The notes under the pieces were generated by a model. It was not told the DNA's origin, searched no databases, and saw nothing but the letters and a program-made list of their open reading frames with translations. Shown here piece after piece: positions 27,511 through 37,059 of a stretch of DNA of 64,000 nucleotides (its first letter is position 1; each line of letters begins with the position of its first letter). The position numbers and the translations under genes were made by a program. The DNA comes from Burkholderiales bacterium (GTDB lineage: Bacteria > Pseudomonadota > Gammaproteobacteria > Burkholderiales > UBA6910), in the NCBI GenBank assembly GCA_026005015.1, contig BPKG01000003.1:248001-312000 (forward strand). Reading direction: 5' to 3'.

Positions 27511-27748
27511 GGACAGCTTCCCGGTCGAACTTCTCGCCGCCCAGCGAAAAACCCTTTCTCAATCGAGCGAGGGTGCGCGCCCAGGCGGCCTTTTGCTCGG
27601 CGGAGAGCTTGCGCTTCTCCCTCACTTTGACGAGCTTGGCGATGGGTTTCCCCCGCCGGGTAATGATGATCTCCTCTCCGCGCTCCACCGCCGCGATGTA
27701 TTGGGACAAGCGCTGGTTGGCTTCCCGCAGGCTGATTCGTTGCGCCAT
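27500..27748 (-). CDS. Phd/YefM-family antitoxin
   Basis: An 82-residue antitoxin with the family start ISLREANQRLSQYIAAVERG followed by EEIIITRRGKPIAKLV, the DNA-binding part that also represses the operon. The C-terminal tail is charged and would wrap the toxin. It lies upstream of and overlaps the PIN-domain gene, so the two form a type II toxin-antitoxin pair. Confidence 0.88.
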   Translation of the reverse strand: MAQRISLREANQRLSQYIAAVERGEEIIITRRGKPIAKLVKVREKRKLSAEQKAAWARTLARLRKGFSLGGEKFDREAVHER

Positions 27749-27865
27749 AAGAGTTCGCCGATTTCGATACCCTGCATCATTGCAGAACGTCCTACATCCG
27801 CGTCAAGCAACTCGTGCAGGTTTCCGACGCGGGCGCAGAGAGGTTCGCGAAGCGGCGGTAGGCGG

Positions 27866-28294
27866 TCAGCCGAGCAGCCAGCGCGCCCGGGCTTCGAACG
27901 CCTCCATCACGCGCCGGCCCATCGGGCCGAGCAGGGCGCGGGCCATCCGGTCGAGGAAGCGCGAGCCGGGCTCGAATTCGAGCCGCAGCTCCACACGGCA
28001 GCCCTCCTCCACAGGCTCAAACCGCCAGTCGATCGCCAGCCGTCGAAACGGGCCGTCCTCCGCGCGGATCTGGAGGCGCCCGGGCGGGTCGAAGAACGCT
28101 CTCGAAGTGAACCGCATCTGGAATCCGGCGAGGCCGAGGGTCTGCTCCACCCATGCCTCGTTGCCCGCGCGCTCGAGCACGCGGGCGTTGCGCCAGCCGG
28201 GGACGAACTCGGGATAGCGCTCCACGTCGGCCACCAGCTCGTAGAGCCGTCCGGCCGCGACGGGGAACAGGCGCCGCTCGCGGTACAAGGTCAT
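27866..28294 (-). CDS. RatA/Coq10-type START-domain protein
   Basis: A 142-residue polyketide-cyclase/START fold. Seen: FPVAAGRLYELVADVERYPEF and VPGW, the standard opening of RatA and Coq10 proteins, and the C-terminal helix MGRRVMEAFEARARWLLG. Coq10 homologues bind ubiquinone; E. coli RatA was described as affecting ribosome association. Its usual neighbours (smpB, ratB) are absent, so a quinone-binding role is equally possible. No operon partner is evident. Confidence 0.82.
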   Translation of the reverse strand: MTLYRERRLFPVAAGRLYELVADVERYPEFVPGWRNARVLERAGNEAWVEQTLGLAGFQMRFTSRAFFDPPGRLQIRAEDGPFRRLAIDWRFEPVEEGCRVELRLEFEPGSRFLDRMARALLGPMGRRVMEAFEARARWLLG

Positions 28295-28369
28295 GGGCGT
28301 CCGCCCGGCCGGTGCCTATTCGACGCCGGCGCGTTGGGAATCTGGCCCTTCGCCGCCAAACGCAGCCTG

Positions 28370-28603
28370 CTACATCGCCGCTTCTTGCGTCGGAAAGGCC
28401 GCCTCGATGCCGTCGAACAGATAATAGGCCTCCCAGTCCTTGTGGTGCCGCGCCATCACAGCTTCCTCCGCCTCGGCGGCGCTGGCGGCGAGCGTCGCAT
28501 AGGCCATGACGGTGTCCGGGACGCTGCCGCCTTTGGACTTGAGTTTCACGATCACCGTGTAGCTGCGGGGTTCGCGGGTGCGTTGGGCCGCCGGGTCGAT
28601 CAT
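28370..28603 (-). CDS. Small hypothetical protein
   Basis: A 77-residue protein of unknown function. It shows an alternating strand (SYTVIVKLKSKGG) followed by an Ala/Glu-rich helix (ASAAEAEEAVMARHHKDW), a layout like small ferredoxin-fold binding domains. No signal peptide, membrane segment or metal motif. It lies between the RatA-like and stress-protein genes on the same strand, 52 bp downstream of the latter, so it may be co-transcribed with it. Confidence 0.55.
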   Translation of the reverse strand: MIDPAAQRTREPRSYTVIVKLKSKGGSVPDTVMAYATLAASAAEAEEAVMARHHKDWEAYYLFDGIEAAFPTQEAAM

Positions 28604-28655
28604 GGTGGATGGTCTCCGTTGCTATCCAGGGTTTGGGGCCCGCCGGGGCGGGAGG

Positions 28656-29087
28656 TCAGCGGGCGCGCACCAGCAGCACCGGCACCGTGGCGCGCCGCAT
28701 CACCCCTTCCGCCACGCTGCCCAGCACCAGGTGCTCGAAGCCCCGGTGGCCATGGGTCCCCATGACGATGAGGTCGGCGCCCCAGCGGGCCGCCTCGTCC
28801 GTGATGGCCGCGGCGACGCGCCGCCCGCCGGCTTCGATGAGGGTCGTGCTCGCCTCCACGCCCGCCGCCTGCGCCCGGGCAGCGGCCTCCGCCAGCACCC
28901 GCTCGGCTTCGGCCCGCACCGCCCCGTCCAGATCGCCGTAGCCCTCGATCGCCAGGTTGTGGAGCGGCTCCAGCACGTGGGCCAGGCGCACCCGGGCGCC
29001 CTGCTCCTTGGCGAGCTTCAGCGCCTCCTCGAGGGCCCGGTTGGAGGGCACGCTGCCGTCCACCGGCACCAGCATTTGCTTGTACAT
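28656..29087 (-). CDS. Universal stress protein (UspA family)
   Basis: A 143-residue single Usp domain. It opens QMLVPVDGSVPSNRALEEAL and ends with the ATP-binding signature GTHGHRGFEHLVLGSVAEGV (G-x2-G-x9-G-S/T type), followed by PVLLV. GGAGGGGG lies upstream of the ATG. An Fnr box at 29166-29179 sits about 41 bp before a CATGAT -10 candidate, so anaerobic induction is expected, as for Anr/Fnr-controlled Usp proteins in other proteobacteria. Confidence 0.9.
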   Translation of the reverse strand: MYKQMLVPVDGSVPSNRALEEALKLAKEQGARVRLAHVLEPLHNLAIEGYGDLDGAVRAEAERVLAEAAARAQAAGVEASTTLIEAGGRRVAAAITDEAARWGADLIVMGTHGHRGFEHLVLGSVAEGVMRRATVPVLLVRAR

Positions 29088-29165
29088 GGTTCCCCCTCCT
29101 ATTCCCGCCGCCGGCTCTCGGGTGGCGAACTCGATCCATCATGAACTCGCCCTCAGCCCTTGGCT

Positions 29166-29179
29166 TTGACGTAAATCAA
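29166..29179. promoter_or_regulatory. Fnr box TTGAC-GTAA-ATCAA upstream of the universal stress protein gene
   Basis: One mismatch to the consensus. Reading the minus strand, a CATGAT hexamer at 29143-29138 puts the box centre at about -41.5 from a start near 29131, with a 44-base leader. This is class II geometry. Confidence 0.65.
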
Positions 29180-29259
29180 AGGCCAAGGCTGCCGGCAAGC
29201 CCCGGCTGTCGCTCCTCGAGTTGTCGCGGCGCAGGATCAATGCATTTCTCCGATTCGTA

Positions 29260-29296
29260 GCACCGCCCCCGGGGCGAGGCGACCCCCGAGCGGTGC
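29260..29296. terminator. GC-rich stem-loop downstream of the DsrMK-like operon
   Basis: GCACCGC (29260-29266) pairs with GCGGTGC (29290-29296), with a further CCCCGGGG-rich loop. It lies about 45 bp past the end of the minus-strand operon. No clear T-run follows, so factor-independent termination is doubtful. The rest of the 250-bp gap shows only the Fnr box. Confidence 0.3.
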
Positions 29297-29338
29297 GCTG
29301 AAGCGCGCCCTACCCGGGAAGCGATTTCGAGATGGGTT

Positions 29339-30692
29339 CTAATCCGCCAATCGCTCGGCCACCAGCTCCAGCAGGCTGCCCATTTTGCGGTTCCAGCGGA
29401 AATGGGCTCGGCCGTCGTCGAAGGTCTGGCGGCAGTTGCTGCAGGAGGTCGCCAGGACCTCCGGGTCCTGGGCGTCGATCTGGGCCATTTTGATCTCGAA
29501 GGCCCGGTAGCGCAGGGGGTCGGCCCGGTGGATGGTGACCACGCCTCCTCCGCCGCCGCAGCACCAGTTGAGCGCGCCGCTGTCCTGGGTTTCCCGCAAC
29601 TCCGCCCCCAGGGCGCGCAGCACCTCCCGGGGCGCCTCCGTGGCGCCGCCGCGGCGGGAGACCTGGCAAGGGTCGTGGAAGGTGACCGATTTTCCGAGGG
29701 GCTTGAGCCTGAGGCGGCCCTCCCGCACCGCCGCGGCCAGGTATTCGGAGATGTGTAGCACCTGGAAGGGCAGCGGCTGCCCGTACACGTTGGCGCCCTC
29801 CCAGCGGAGCGCCCCGTAGGCGTGGCCGCACTCAGGCAGGATCAACGTCTTGGCCCCGCACGCGAGCGCGGCCTCGATGAGCTTCATGCTCATGTCCCTT
29901 TGCCAGGCCGTGTTTCCCGAAAGCATGCCGAAATTGGTGGCCTCGTACCCGCGAGTGGACAGGGTCCAGGACTCCCCGAGGCGGTTCAGCACCTTGGCGA
30001 GGGCCACGATCGACTGGGGATATTTCATGATCTCGATGGAGGAAAGCGTCACCAGGACGTCCGCCCGTTCCCGGTCGAGGGGGATATCGATCTCGTGCTC
30101 CTCGGCGAGCCAGGCGATCCGCTCCTTGAGCACCTTGGGCGTCGCGCCGAGGGGGCTTCCTTCCCGCTCCGCCCGCTCCGCCACCGCCCACAATTCGTGG
30201 GGCACCAAGCCCGCCTCGAACATGGCGTGGCGCGCCAAGTGCCACCAGGCCGGCGATGTCGATGCCCATGGGGCAGATCATGGTGCAGCGCCCGCACAGG
30301 GTGCAGGCGTCGTAGATCAATTCCTGCCATTCCTCCAACTGGGCGGCGGTGACTTTGGGCTCGAGGCGGAGCGCGCGGTAGAACCACGCAAAGGGCCCCA
30401 TCTCCCGCCGGTAGATCCGCCGGAAGGGCCCGAGCTTCCAGATGGGGGTATAGCGGGGATCGCCGGTCGCCACGTGGAAATGGCACGCTTCGGCGCATTG
30501 ACCGCAGCGGATGCACGATTCCAGGTAAATCGCCGCGGTGCGCCCGAAATCCCGGGCGAAAGCCCGCCTTGCCGCCGCCAGGCGATCCTCGTCCGTCCTG
30601 TCTCCTTGCCGGTCGAACCTCGTCTGCGGCTTCCTGATGGAAAAGCGCGGCGAGTCCAGATCGATGGGGTGCTTGGCGTCGGCGTCGCTCAT
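29339..30692 (-). pseudogene. DsrK/HdrD-like Fe-S oxidoreductase, one-base frameshift (status unclear)
   Basis: The N-terminal frame from ATG 30692 has two ferredoxin motifs, CIRCGQCAEACHF and CTLCGRCTMICPMG. Near 30238-30244 one extra base shifts the frame. The second frame (to 29339) carries two CCG-type cysteine motifs, HDPCQVSRRGG...WCCGGGGG and SCSNCRQTF, as in HdrD/DsrK where they bind a special [4Fe-4S] cluster for thiol-disulfide chemistry. All parts are intact across both frames. It overlaps the membrane partner gene by four bases, so the pair resembles DsrMK/HmeCD, linking quinol to a cytoplasmic thiol carrier. Confidence 0.78.
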
Positions 30693-31367
30693 AGCGCGGC
30701 TCCCCTGCGGGCGAAGGCCGCCCCCGTCGCGCCCCGGGAGAAGAACACGAGAAAGGCGTGCCCGAGCTTGCCGAACGGCAGCCACGCGAGCAGCAACTCC
30801 AGGGACAGGAGATGAATCGCCACCCACAGCGGATCGGCCGGGGAAGCGGGATAGGCCCCGGTCTCGATGGGCAGGCTGATGAGGGCCATGCCGGTTAGCA
30901 TGGGGAGCAGGGTCACGAACCAACTGAAGTAGTCGTCGAAGGTGGAGCAGCAGGTGCAGCACGGGCGAGGAAAGCCGCGCGAAAAGGGCGTAGAACAGCC
31001 CGACGAAGGTGAACGCCACCGCGAGGGCGAACAGCCACCCGGGCACCGCGGGCCAGGTGAGCCCGGTCAAGCGCTCAATGAAGGCGATGTGGGGACCGTA
31101 GCCGAAGAACACGATGGCCAGGCCCAGGTGATACCCGTAGGCGTGGACCATCGAGGCCAGGGTCCGCTCGCGGAACGCCGCGTGGGGGACCATGCGCGAA
31201 ACGATGGCCCGCAGCGCCCCGCGTCCTGTGGCGGCGCTGCGGGGCTGCGAATAGTCCGGCTTGACCGGAAAGCGCAGGATGGCGATCGACCGCCAGGCGG
31301 TGCCGCCCAGGAACAGGGCCAGGGCGAGGGCGAGTCCAGGACCGCGGGCGAATTCGAGCAGTTCCAT
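30689..31367 (-). pseudogene. DsrM/NarI-like membrane cytochrome b subunit, one-base frameshift (status unclear)
   Basis: Starts LLEFARGPGLALALALF, with helices continuing through MVHAYGYHLGLAIVFFGYG and GWLFALAVAFTFVGLFYALF; His residues in the second are candidate haem b ligands. Near 30941-30960 the frame shifts. The other frame continues FDDYFSWFVTLLPMLTG and LLSLELLLAWLPFGKLGHAF, the rest of a NarI-type five-helix cytochrome. Three bases after the phaC stop and overlapping the Fe-S subunit, so all three are one transcript. Two frameshifts within 750 bp here point to sequencing error. Confidence 0.75.
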
Positions 31368-31370
31368 GGT

Positions 31371-33233
31371 TCAGGCCTGCAGCACGTAGGTTCCGGGGGC
31401 GTCCCAGAGGGGCGGATAGCCGGCAGCGGGCGCCCCCATGGGCGGCGGGGCCACCGGATCGCCCGAGCGCGCCACGAGCCAGGCGACCCACTCCGGCCAC
31501 CAGGAGCCCTCCTTGCGCGGCGCGATGGTAAGCCAGGCATCCGGGTCCGAATAGCGGTCGTCCTTGGACTTGGTGAGCACCTGGTAGCTGCGCCCCTTGC
31601 GGCCGGGCTCGGAGACGATGCCCGCGTTGTGGCCGCCGGTGGTGAGCAGGAACGTGACTTCGGTGTCGCTCAGCAGGTGGATCTTGTACACGGAGCGCCA
31701 CGGCGCCACGTGGTCCCGCACCGTGCCGACCGCGAAGATCGGCGCCCGGATGTCCGTGAGGGCGATCGGCCGGCCCTCGACCCGGTAGCGGCCCTCGGCC
31801 AGGTCGTTGTCGAGGAACAGGTGGCGCAGGTACTCGGAATGCATGCGGTAGGGCATGCGGGTCGCGTCCGCGTTCCAGGCCATGAGATCGGTCATGGGGG
31901 TGCGCTCGCCCATCAGGTATTCCCGGAGCATGCGCGACCAGACGAGATCGTTGGAGCGCAGGAGCTGGAAGGCGCCTGCCATCTGCTTGGCGTCAAGGAA
32001 GCCCTGCTCCCACATCATGTCCTCGAGGAACGTGACCTGGCTTTCGTTGATGAACAGCATCAGCTCGCCGGCTTCCTCGAAATCCGTCTGGGCGGCGAAC
32101 AGGGTGATCGATTTCAGCCGTTCGTCCCCGTCCCGGGCCATGGCGGCGGCACCGATGGCGAGCAGCGTGCCGCCGAGGCAATAGCCCACTGCGTGCACCG
32201 GCGCCCCCGGCACGACCGCCGTCACGGCGTCGAGAGCCGCCATCAGGCCGAGCCTGCGGTAGTCTTCCATGCCCAGGTCCCGGTCCTCGGGCCCCGGGTT
32301 CTTCCAGGAGATCATGAACACGGTGAAGCCTTGTTCAGTCAGGTATCGAACCAGGGAGTTGGACGGGGACAGGTCCAGGATGTAGTACTTCATGATCCAG
32401 GCCGGTACGATCAGGATCGGCTCCGGCCGCACCCGCTCCGTCGCCGGCGCGTACTGGATCAGCTCGATCAGCCGGTTGCGATAGATCACCTTGCCCGGGG
32501 TCACGGCCAGGTTGCGGCCGACCTCGAACCGCTCGGCGCCCACGGGCTTCTTGCCGCCCAGGGCGCGCTCCCAGTCCTCGGCGAAGTTCTGGGCCCCGCG
32601 TACCAGGTTCATCCCGCCCTGCCGCATCGTGTGCTCCAGCAGCTCCGGGTTGGTAGGAAGGAAGTTGGAGGGCGAGAAGGTGTCCAGGATCTGGCGCGTC
32701 ACGAACTCGACCACGCGCTCGTGCTGCCGGGTCACCCCGCGCACGCCCGTGGTGGCGTTGTGCCACCACTGCTGGCCGAGGAGAAAGCCCTGATAGATGA
32801 GGTTGTAGGGCCAGCGCTGCCAGGCTTCCCCGAGGAAGCGCCGGTCCTGGGGCAGGGGCTCGATGCAGGGCTCGGCGCTGCCTCCCTGCAGCATGCAGCG
32901 GCCGGCGTAATTGGCGAGCCGCACGGCCTTGCGGAAGGCCTTGTCGAGGAGGTTCATCTGCTTGCCCGGGCTCGTAGCCAGGTGGGCGGCCCAGTCCAGG
33001 TAGGCGCCGGCCAGGGCAGCCGGGGAAATGCCCGCCGTGAAACGCGCCAGGGTGGCATGGAGCGACCGGTCGATCACCTCGCCCAGGGCGGTGGCGGCGT
33101 AGGAATCCCGCTCCAGGTCGCGGCGGGGCGGCGGGGCAGGCGTAGACGGATGGCCTCCGCTCGACCCGGTCTCAAGGCCCGCTTTCGCGGCATCGCCCGG
33201 CGCTTTTTCCTTCGCCGTTCTGCCGTGTCCCAT
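31371..33233 (-). CDS. phaC: Class I polyhydroxyalkanoate synthase
   Basis: A 620-residue PHA synthase. The lipase-like box with nucleophile reads GYCLGG (Cys near residue 350). The catalytic Asp is in TVRDHVAPW and the His in TGGHNAGIV, the complete triad in order. N-terminal domain motifs PSNFLPTNPELLEHTM and LTPGKVIYRN-like AVTPGKVIYRNRLIELIQY are present. The length fits class I (single subunit, short-chain monomers). An Fnr box lies just upstream with class II spacing. It heads a transcript with the DsrMK-like pair, so polymer synthesis and a redox module appear co-induced at low oxygen. Confidence 0.93.
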   Translation of the reverse strand: MGHGRTAKEKAPGDAAKAGLETGSSGGHPSTPAPPPRRDLERDSYAATALGEVIDRSLHATLARFTAGISPAALAGAYLDWAAHLATSPGKQMNLLDKAFRKAVRLANYAGRCMLQGGSAEPCIEPLPQDRRFLGEAWQRWPYNLIYQGFLLGQQWWHNATTGVRGVTRQHERVVEFVTRQILDTFSPSNFLPTNPELLEHTMRQGGMNLVRGAQNFAEDWERALGGKKPVGAERFEVGRNLAVTPGKVIYRNRLIELIQYAPATERVRPEPILIVPAWIMKYYILDLSPSNSLVRYLTEQGFTVFMISWKNPGPEDRDLGMEDYRRLGLMAALDAVTAVVPGAPVHAVGYCLGGTLLAIGAAAMARDGDERLKSITLFAAQTDFEEAGELMLFINESQVTFLEDMMWEQGFLDAKQMAGAFQLLRSNDLVWSRMLREYLMGERTPMTDLMAWNADATRMPYRMHSEYLRHLFLDNDLAEGRYRVEGRPIALTDIRAPIFAVGTVRDHVAPWRSVYKIHLLSDTEVTFLLTTGGHNAGIVSEPGRKGRSYQVLTKSKDDRYSDPDAWLTIAPRKEGSWWPEWVAWLVARSGDPVAPPPMGAPAAGYPPLWDAPGTYVLQA

Positions 33234-33288
33234 CGTTTTTCCTCGAAGGGTAATGAAACTATTGTCTCCCGGCGGCCCAGTCGCCGTT

Positions 33289-33302
33289 TTGACCTATATC
33301 AA
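33289..33302. promoter_or_regulatory. Fnr box TTGAC-CTAT-ATCAA upstream of phaC
   Basis: One mismatch to consensus. On the minus strand a GACAAT hexamer at 33266-33261 puts the box centre about -41.5 from a start near 33254, giving a 21-base leader to the phaC ATG. Class II geometry. Confidence 0.65.
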
Positions 33303-33352
33303 AGGCCCTCGATCGGGGGCCGGGTGCATGGTCCGGCTCCTGGCGGGCACGC

Positions 33353-33817
33353 TCACCCTTCCGCGGCGTAGACCTCCCTGCCCTCACCGTCCATCACCCG
33401 CACGCCCACCGGTATGCCCTGCCGGACGCTGCTGGTCACCACGCAAAAATCCTCGAACTGCTCGAGGCAGCGGTCGAAGTGGGCAATGCGCTCGACGGCG
33501 TCGCCCAGGCGAATGGCCGCATCGATGCGCCCGATGCGCAGCCGCCCGCGCTCGTTACGCACCAGGGTGGCGGTCACGTCGGTGCGCAGCTTGCCCGGGT
33601 TTTGCTTGAATTTGCGCATGCAGAATAGCAGGCTCGCGCTCAGGCAGTGGGCCACCGCCGCAGCCAGCAGGCGGGCGGCGTTCGGCCCCTTTCCTTCTCC
33701 CAACGGCTCGGGTTCGTCCACCAGCAGGCTGGGTACGTCGGGCCCGCCGAAATCGACGCGGAATCGGTAGTCCTGCTCCTGCTCCAGGTAAATGGTGAAG
33801 GACATCTGCTCGGGCAT
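33353..33817 (-). CDS. OsmC/Ohr-family peroxiredoxin-like protein
   Basis: A 154-residue OsmC-fold protein. The two redox cysteines of the family are seen in AAAVAHCLSASLLF and FEDFCVVTSSVRQGIPV. OsmC proteins reduce organic hydroperoxides with lipoyl or thiol partners, and some members act on persulfides. It starts at ATG 33817, 17 bases after the RND pump stop, and is the last gene of the BigR-headed operon. That context favours a role in thiol/persulfide stress (inference). Confidence 0.85.
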   Translation of the reverse strand: MPEQMSFTIYLEQEQDYRFRVDFGGPDVPSLLVDEPEPLGEGKGPNAARLLAAAVAHCLSASLLFCMRKFKQNPGKLRTDVTATLVRNERGRLRIGRIDAAIRLGDAVERIAHFDRCLEQFEDFCVVTSSVRQGIPVGVRVMDGEGREVYAAEG

Positions 33818-33834
33818 GTCCGCTCTCCTGTCGC

Positions 33835-36800
33835 TCAATCTGGGAATTTGCGCCAGTGGTAGTGGTAGAACACCACCGGGATGACCAGCAGGGTGAGGAT
33901 CGTCGACACGAAGATGCCGAAGATCAGGGACACGGCGAGCCCGCCGAAGATCGGATCGTCCAGGATGAAGAAGGCGCCCAGCATGGCGGCCAGGGCCGTC
34001 AGAGCGATGGGGCGTGCCCGCACCGCGGCGGCCGAGAGGGTGGCCTCCTGCAAGGGCTTGCCGGCGGCCACTTCCTGCTGGATGAAGTCCACCAGGAGGA
34101 TGGAGTTGCGCACGATGATGCCGGCGAGCGCGATCATACCGATCATGGACGGGGCGGTGAACTGCTGCCCCAGGAGCGCGTGCCCGGGCATGATGCCGAT
34201 CAGGGTGAGGGGGATCGGCGCCATGATGATGAGGGGCACCCCGTAGGAGCGGAACTGGGCCACCACCAGCAGGTAGATGAGGATCAGCCCCACCGAATAG
34301 GCGATCCCCATATCGCGGAAGGTTTCGTAGGTCACCTGCCACTCCCCGTCCCACTTCATGCTCCATTCGTAGGGGTTCTCCGGCTGGCGGATCAGGAACT
34401 GCTTGATCGGCGCCCCGTCGATGGGGGTTTCGGCAAGGCGTGCGGCGATGGCCCGCAGCCCGTACATGGGGCTGTCGGTGCGGCCGGCCACGTCCCCGGT
34501 GACGTAGACCACGGGCAGCAGGTCCTTGTGGTGGATGGTCTGCTCCCGCTCGCTTTCCCGGATCTCGGCGATCTCCGACAAGGGGACCAGGGCACCGCTC
34601 TGGGCGCGCACCCGTAGGGCCTTGAGCGCCTCTCCATCGGCCTTGTCGCCGGGGTCCAGCTCCAGGCGCACGGGAACGGGCACCCGGGCGTGCTCGCTAT
34701 GCAGATAGGAAATGTCCTCGCCGCGGATCGCCGCGCTGACCGCCGCGGCCACGCTGTCCTGGGTGACCCCCAGCCTGGCGGCGCGGGCCCGGTCCACCGC
34801 GATCACGAGCTTGGTCTGCGGCGCCTCCAGCGTGTCGTCCACGTCCACCACGTCAGGAGTCGCCTCGAACACGGCCCGTACCTGGCGCGCCACGTCCAGT
34901 TGCCGCGTGTAGTCGAGCCCGTAGATCTCCGCCACCAGGGGGGCGAGAACCGGCGGACCCGGCGGCACCTCGACGATGCGCACCGTGGCGCCGAACGCCC
35001 GGCCGATCTGCTGCAGGGGTTCGCGCACGGCGGCGGCGATCTCGTGGCTTTCCCGGTCGCGGTGGCGCCGGTCCACCAGGTTGACCTGGATGTCGCCCTG
35101 GTGGGGCGCTTTGCGCAGGTAATACTGGCGCACCAGTCCGTTGAAGTTGATCGGGGCGGATGAGCCGGCGTAGATCTGGTAGTCGGTCACTTCCGGGACC
35201 CCGCGCAAATGGGCGGCGAGGGCGTCCAACACCCGCTGGGTCTCCTCCACCGGGGTGCCTTCCGGCATGTCCACCAGCACCTGGAACTCGCTCTTGTTGT
35301 CGAAGGGCAGCATCTTCATGATGACCGCCTGCAGGCCCACCAGGGAAAGGGAGCCCGCGATCAGAACGAGCAGCGCCGCCAGCAGCAGCCAGCGATTGCG
35401 GCGGCCCGCCTGCCGGCGCAGGAAGGGGGTCATGACGCGGGCGAAGAAGGCCTGGAGCAGCCGCGCGGAGCGCTCTTCCCCGGGGGCCGGGCCGTGGGCC
35501 TGCGCCTTGAGGAACAGCCGCCGGTAGAGCCAGGGGGTGAACATGAACGCCACCGCCAGGGAGATCAGCATGCCGGTGGAGGCGTTGATGGGAATGGGCC
35601 GCATGTAGGGACCCATCAGGCCGGTGACGAAGGCCATGGGGAGTAACGCAGCGATGACGGTGAAGGTGGCGAGGATGGTGGGCCCGCCCACCTCGTCCAC
35701 CGCGAGGGGGATCGCCTCGGTGAGCGATCTTCCTCCCTGGACCATGTGGCGGTGGATGTTCTCCACGACGACGATGGCGTCGTCCACCAGGATGCCGATG
35801 GAGAAGATCAGGGCGAACAGGGACACCCGGTTGAGGGTGAAACCCCAGGCCCAGGAGGCGAACAGGGTGATCGCCAGGGTGACGATGACCGCCGCGCCCA
35901 CCACCACCGCCTCGCGCCGGCCCAGGGCGATGAGCACCAGCACCACCACCGAGACGGTGGCGAAGACGAGCTTCTGGATCAGGGTCCGCGCCTTGTCGGA
36001 GGCGGTCTCCCCGTAGTTGCGGGTAATGGTCGAGCGCACGCCGTCGGGAAAGTAGATGCCCTTCAACTGCTCGAAGCGCTGAATCAGGGCTTCGGCTACG
36101 GTCACCGCGTTTTCGCCCGGTTTCTTGGAGACGGCGATGGTGACCGCCGGATGGTGGCCGGTGGGCGGCAGCCCCTTGGAACCGGCTGCCGGGCCCACGC
36201 CGAAGGTGACGTAGCGCTCCGGCTCGTCGGGTCCGAGGGCGACTTGCGCCACGTCCCGCAGGAACACCGGCGCCCCCTGGTGCAAGCCCACCACCAGGTC
36301 CGCCACTTCCTCGGGTGTGCTGAGGAAGGTGCCGGCCTGCACCAGGATTTCCCGGCCATCCTCCACCCGGGAGCCCGCGTCCCGGGAGGCGTTGGCCGTG
36401 CCCAGGGCCCGGCGCAGATCGTCCAGGGACAGGCCGTAGGCGGCGAGCCGCCGCGGGTCGAAGCGCACCCGTACCACCCGGTCCGGGCCGCCGATCACGT
36501 CGATGTCCCGGGTGCCGGGCACCCGCTGCAGCTCCGATTGAACGGCATGGGCGACGCGCAGCAGCTCGTTCGCGCCGATGGCCGGGTCCTCGCTCCACAG
36601 GGTGGCGGCGAGAATCGGCACGTCGTCGATGCCCTTGGGTTTGATGAGGGGCGGGCCGACCCCGACCCCCGGCGGCAGCCAGTCCTGGTTGGAATAAAAG
36701 GCGTTGTACAGCCGCACGATGGCGTCGGTGCGCGGCTCGCCCACCTCGAAGCGCACGGTGAGCACCGCGAGCCCCGGCATGGAGGCCGAGTACACGTGCT

Positions 36801-37059
36801 CCACGCCTTCGATCTCGGAGACCACCTGCTCGGCCGGCGTGGTCACCAGGGATTCCACCTCCCGGGCCGAGGCGCCGGGATAAGGGATGAAGACGTTGGC
36901 GAAAGTGACGTTGATCTGGGGCTCTTCCTCCCGCGGCGTCACCAGCACCGCGAAGAGCCCCATGAGCAGGCCGGTCAAGGCGAGAAGCGGGGTGATCTCG
37001 GTGGTGAGAAACTGCCGGGCGATGCGGCCCGAAATGCCCAGCCGGGGCCCGTCCGTCAT
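33835..37059 (-). CDS. RND-family efflux pump inner-membrane transporter (HAE1/AcrB-like)
   Basis: A 1074-residue RND transporter with twelve predicted helices and two large periplasmic loops. Helix 4 carries the proton-relay acidic pair in IGILVDDAIVVVENIH. Early loop motif FPYPGASAREVES-like FIPYPGASAREVESLVTTP is typical. Its ATG overlaps the adaptor gene stop by four bases, so it forms a tripartite pump with that adaptor. A TolC-like channel is in the nearby sqr operon. Substrate is unknown; the operon is headed by a persulfide-type repressor, suggesting a sulfur compound or sulfur-linked toxicant (inference). Metal-efflux CusA motifs are not evident. Confidence 0.9.
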   Translation of the reverse strand: MTDGPRLGISGRIARQFLTTEITPLLALTGLLMGLFAVLVTPREEEPQINVTFANVFIPYPGASAREVESLVTTPAEQVVSEIEGVEHVYSASMPGLAVLTVRFEVGEPRTDAIVRLYNAFYSNQDWLPPGVGVGPPLIKPKGIDDVPILAATLWSEDPAIGANELLRVAHAVQSELQRVPGTRDIDVIGGPDRVVRVRFDPRRLAAYGLSLDDLRRALGTANASRDAGSRVEDGREILVQAGTFLSTPEEVADLVVGLHQGAPVFLRDVAQVALGPDEPERYVTFGVGPAAGSKGLPPTGHHPAVTIAVSKKPGENAVTVAEALIQRFEQLKGIYFPDGVRSTITRNYGETASDKARTLIQKLVFATVSVVVLVLIALGRREAVVVGAAVIVTLAITLFASWAWGFTLNRVSLFALIFSIGILVDDAIVVVENIHRHMVQGGRSLTEAIPLAVDEVGGPTILATFTVIAALLPMAFVTGLMGPYMRPIPINASTGMLISLAVAFMFTPWLYRRLFLKAQAHGPAPGEERSARLLQAFFARVMTPFLRRQAGRRNRWLLLAALLVLIAGSLSLVGLQAVIMKMLPFDNKSEFQVLVDMPEGTPVEETQRVLDALAAHLRGVPEVTDYQIYAGSSAPINFNGLVRQYYLRKAPHQGDIQVNLVDRRHRDRESHEIAAAVREPLQQIGRAFGATVRIVEVPPGPPVLAPLVAEIYGLDYTRQLDVARQVRAVFEATPDVVDVDDTLEAPQTKLVIAVDRARAARLGVTQDSVAAAVSAAIRGEDISYLHSEHARVPVPVRLELDPGDKADGEALKALRVRAQSGALVPLSEIAEIRESEREQTIHHKDLLPVVYVTGDVAGRTDSPMYGLRAIAARLAETPIDGAPIKQFLIRQPENPYEWSMKWDGEWQVTYETFRDMGIAYSVGLILIYLLVVAQFRSYGVPLIIMAPIPLTLIGIMPGHALLGQQFTAPSMIGMIALAGIIVRNSILLVDFIQQEVAAGKPLQEATLSAAAVRARPIALTALAAMLGAFFILDDPIFGGLAVSLIFGIFVSTILTLLVIPVVFYHYHWRKFPD

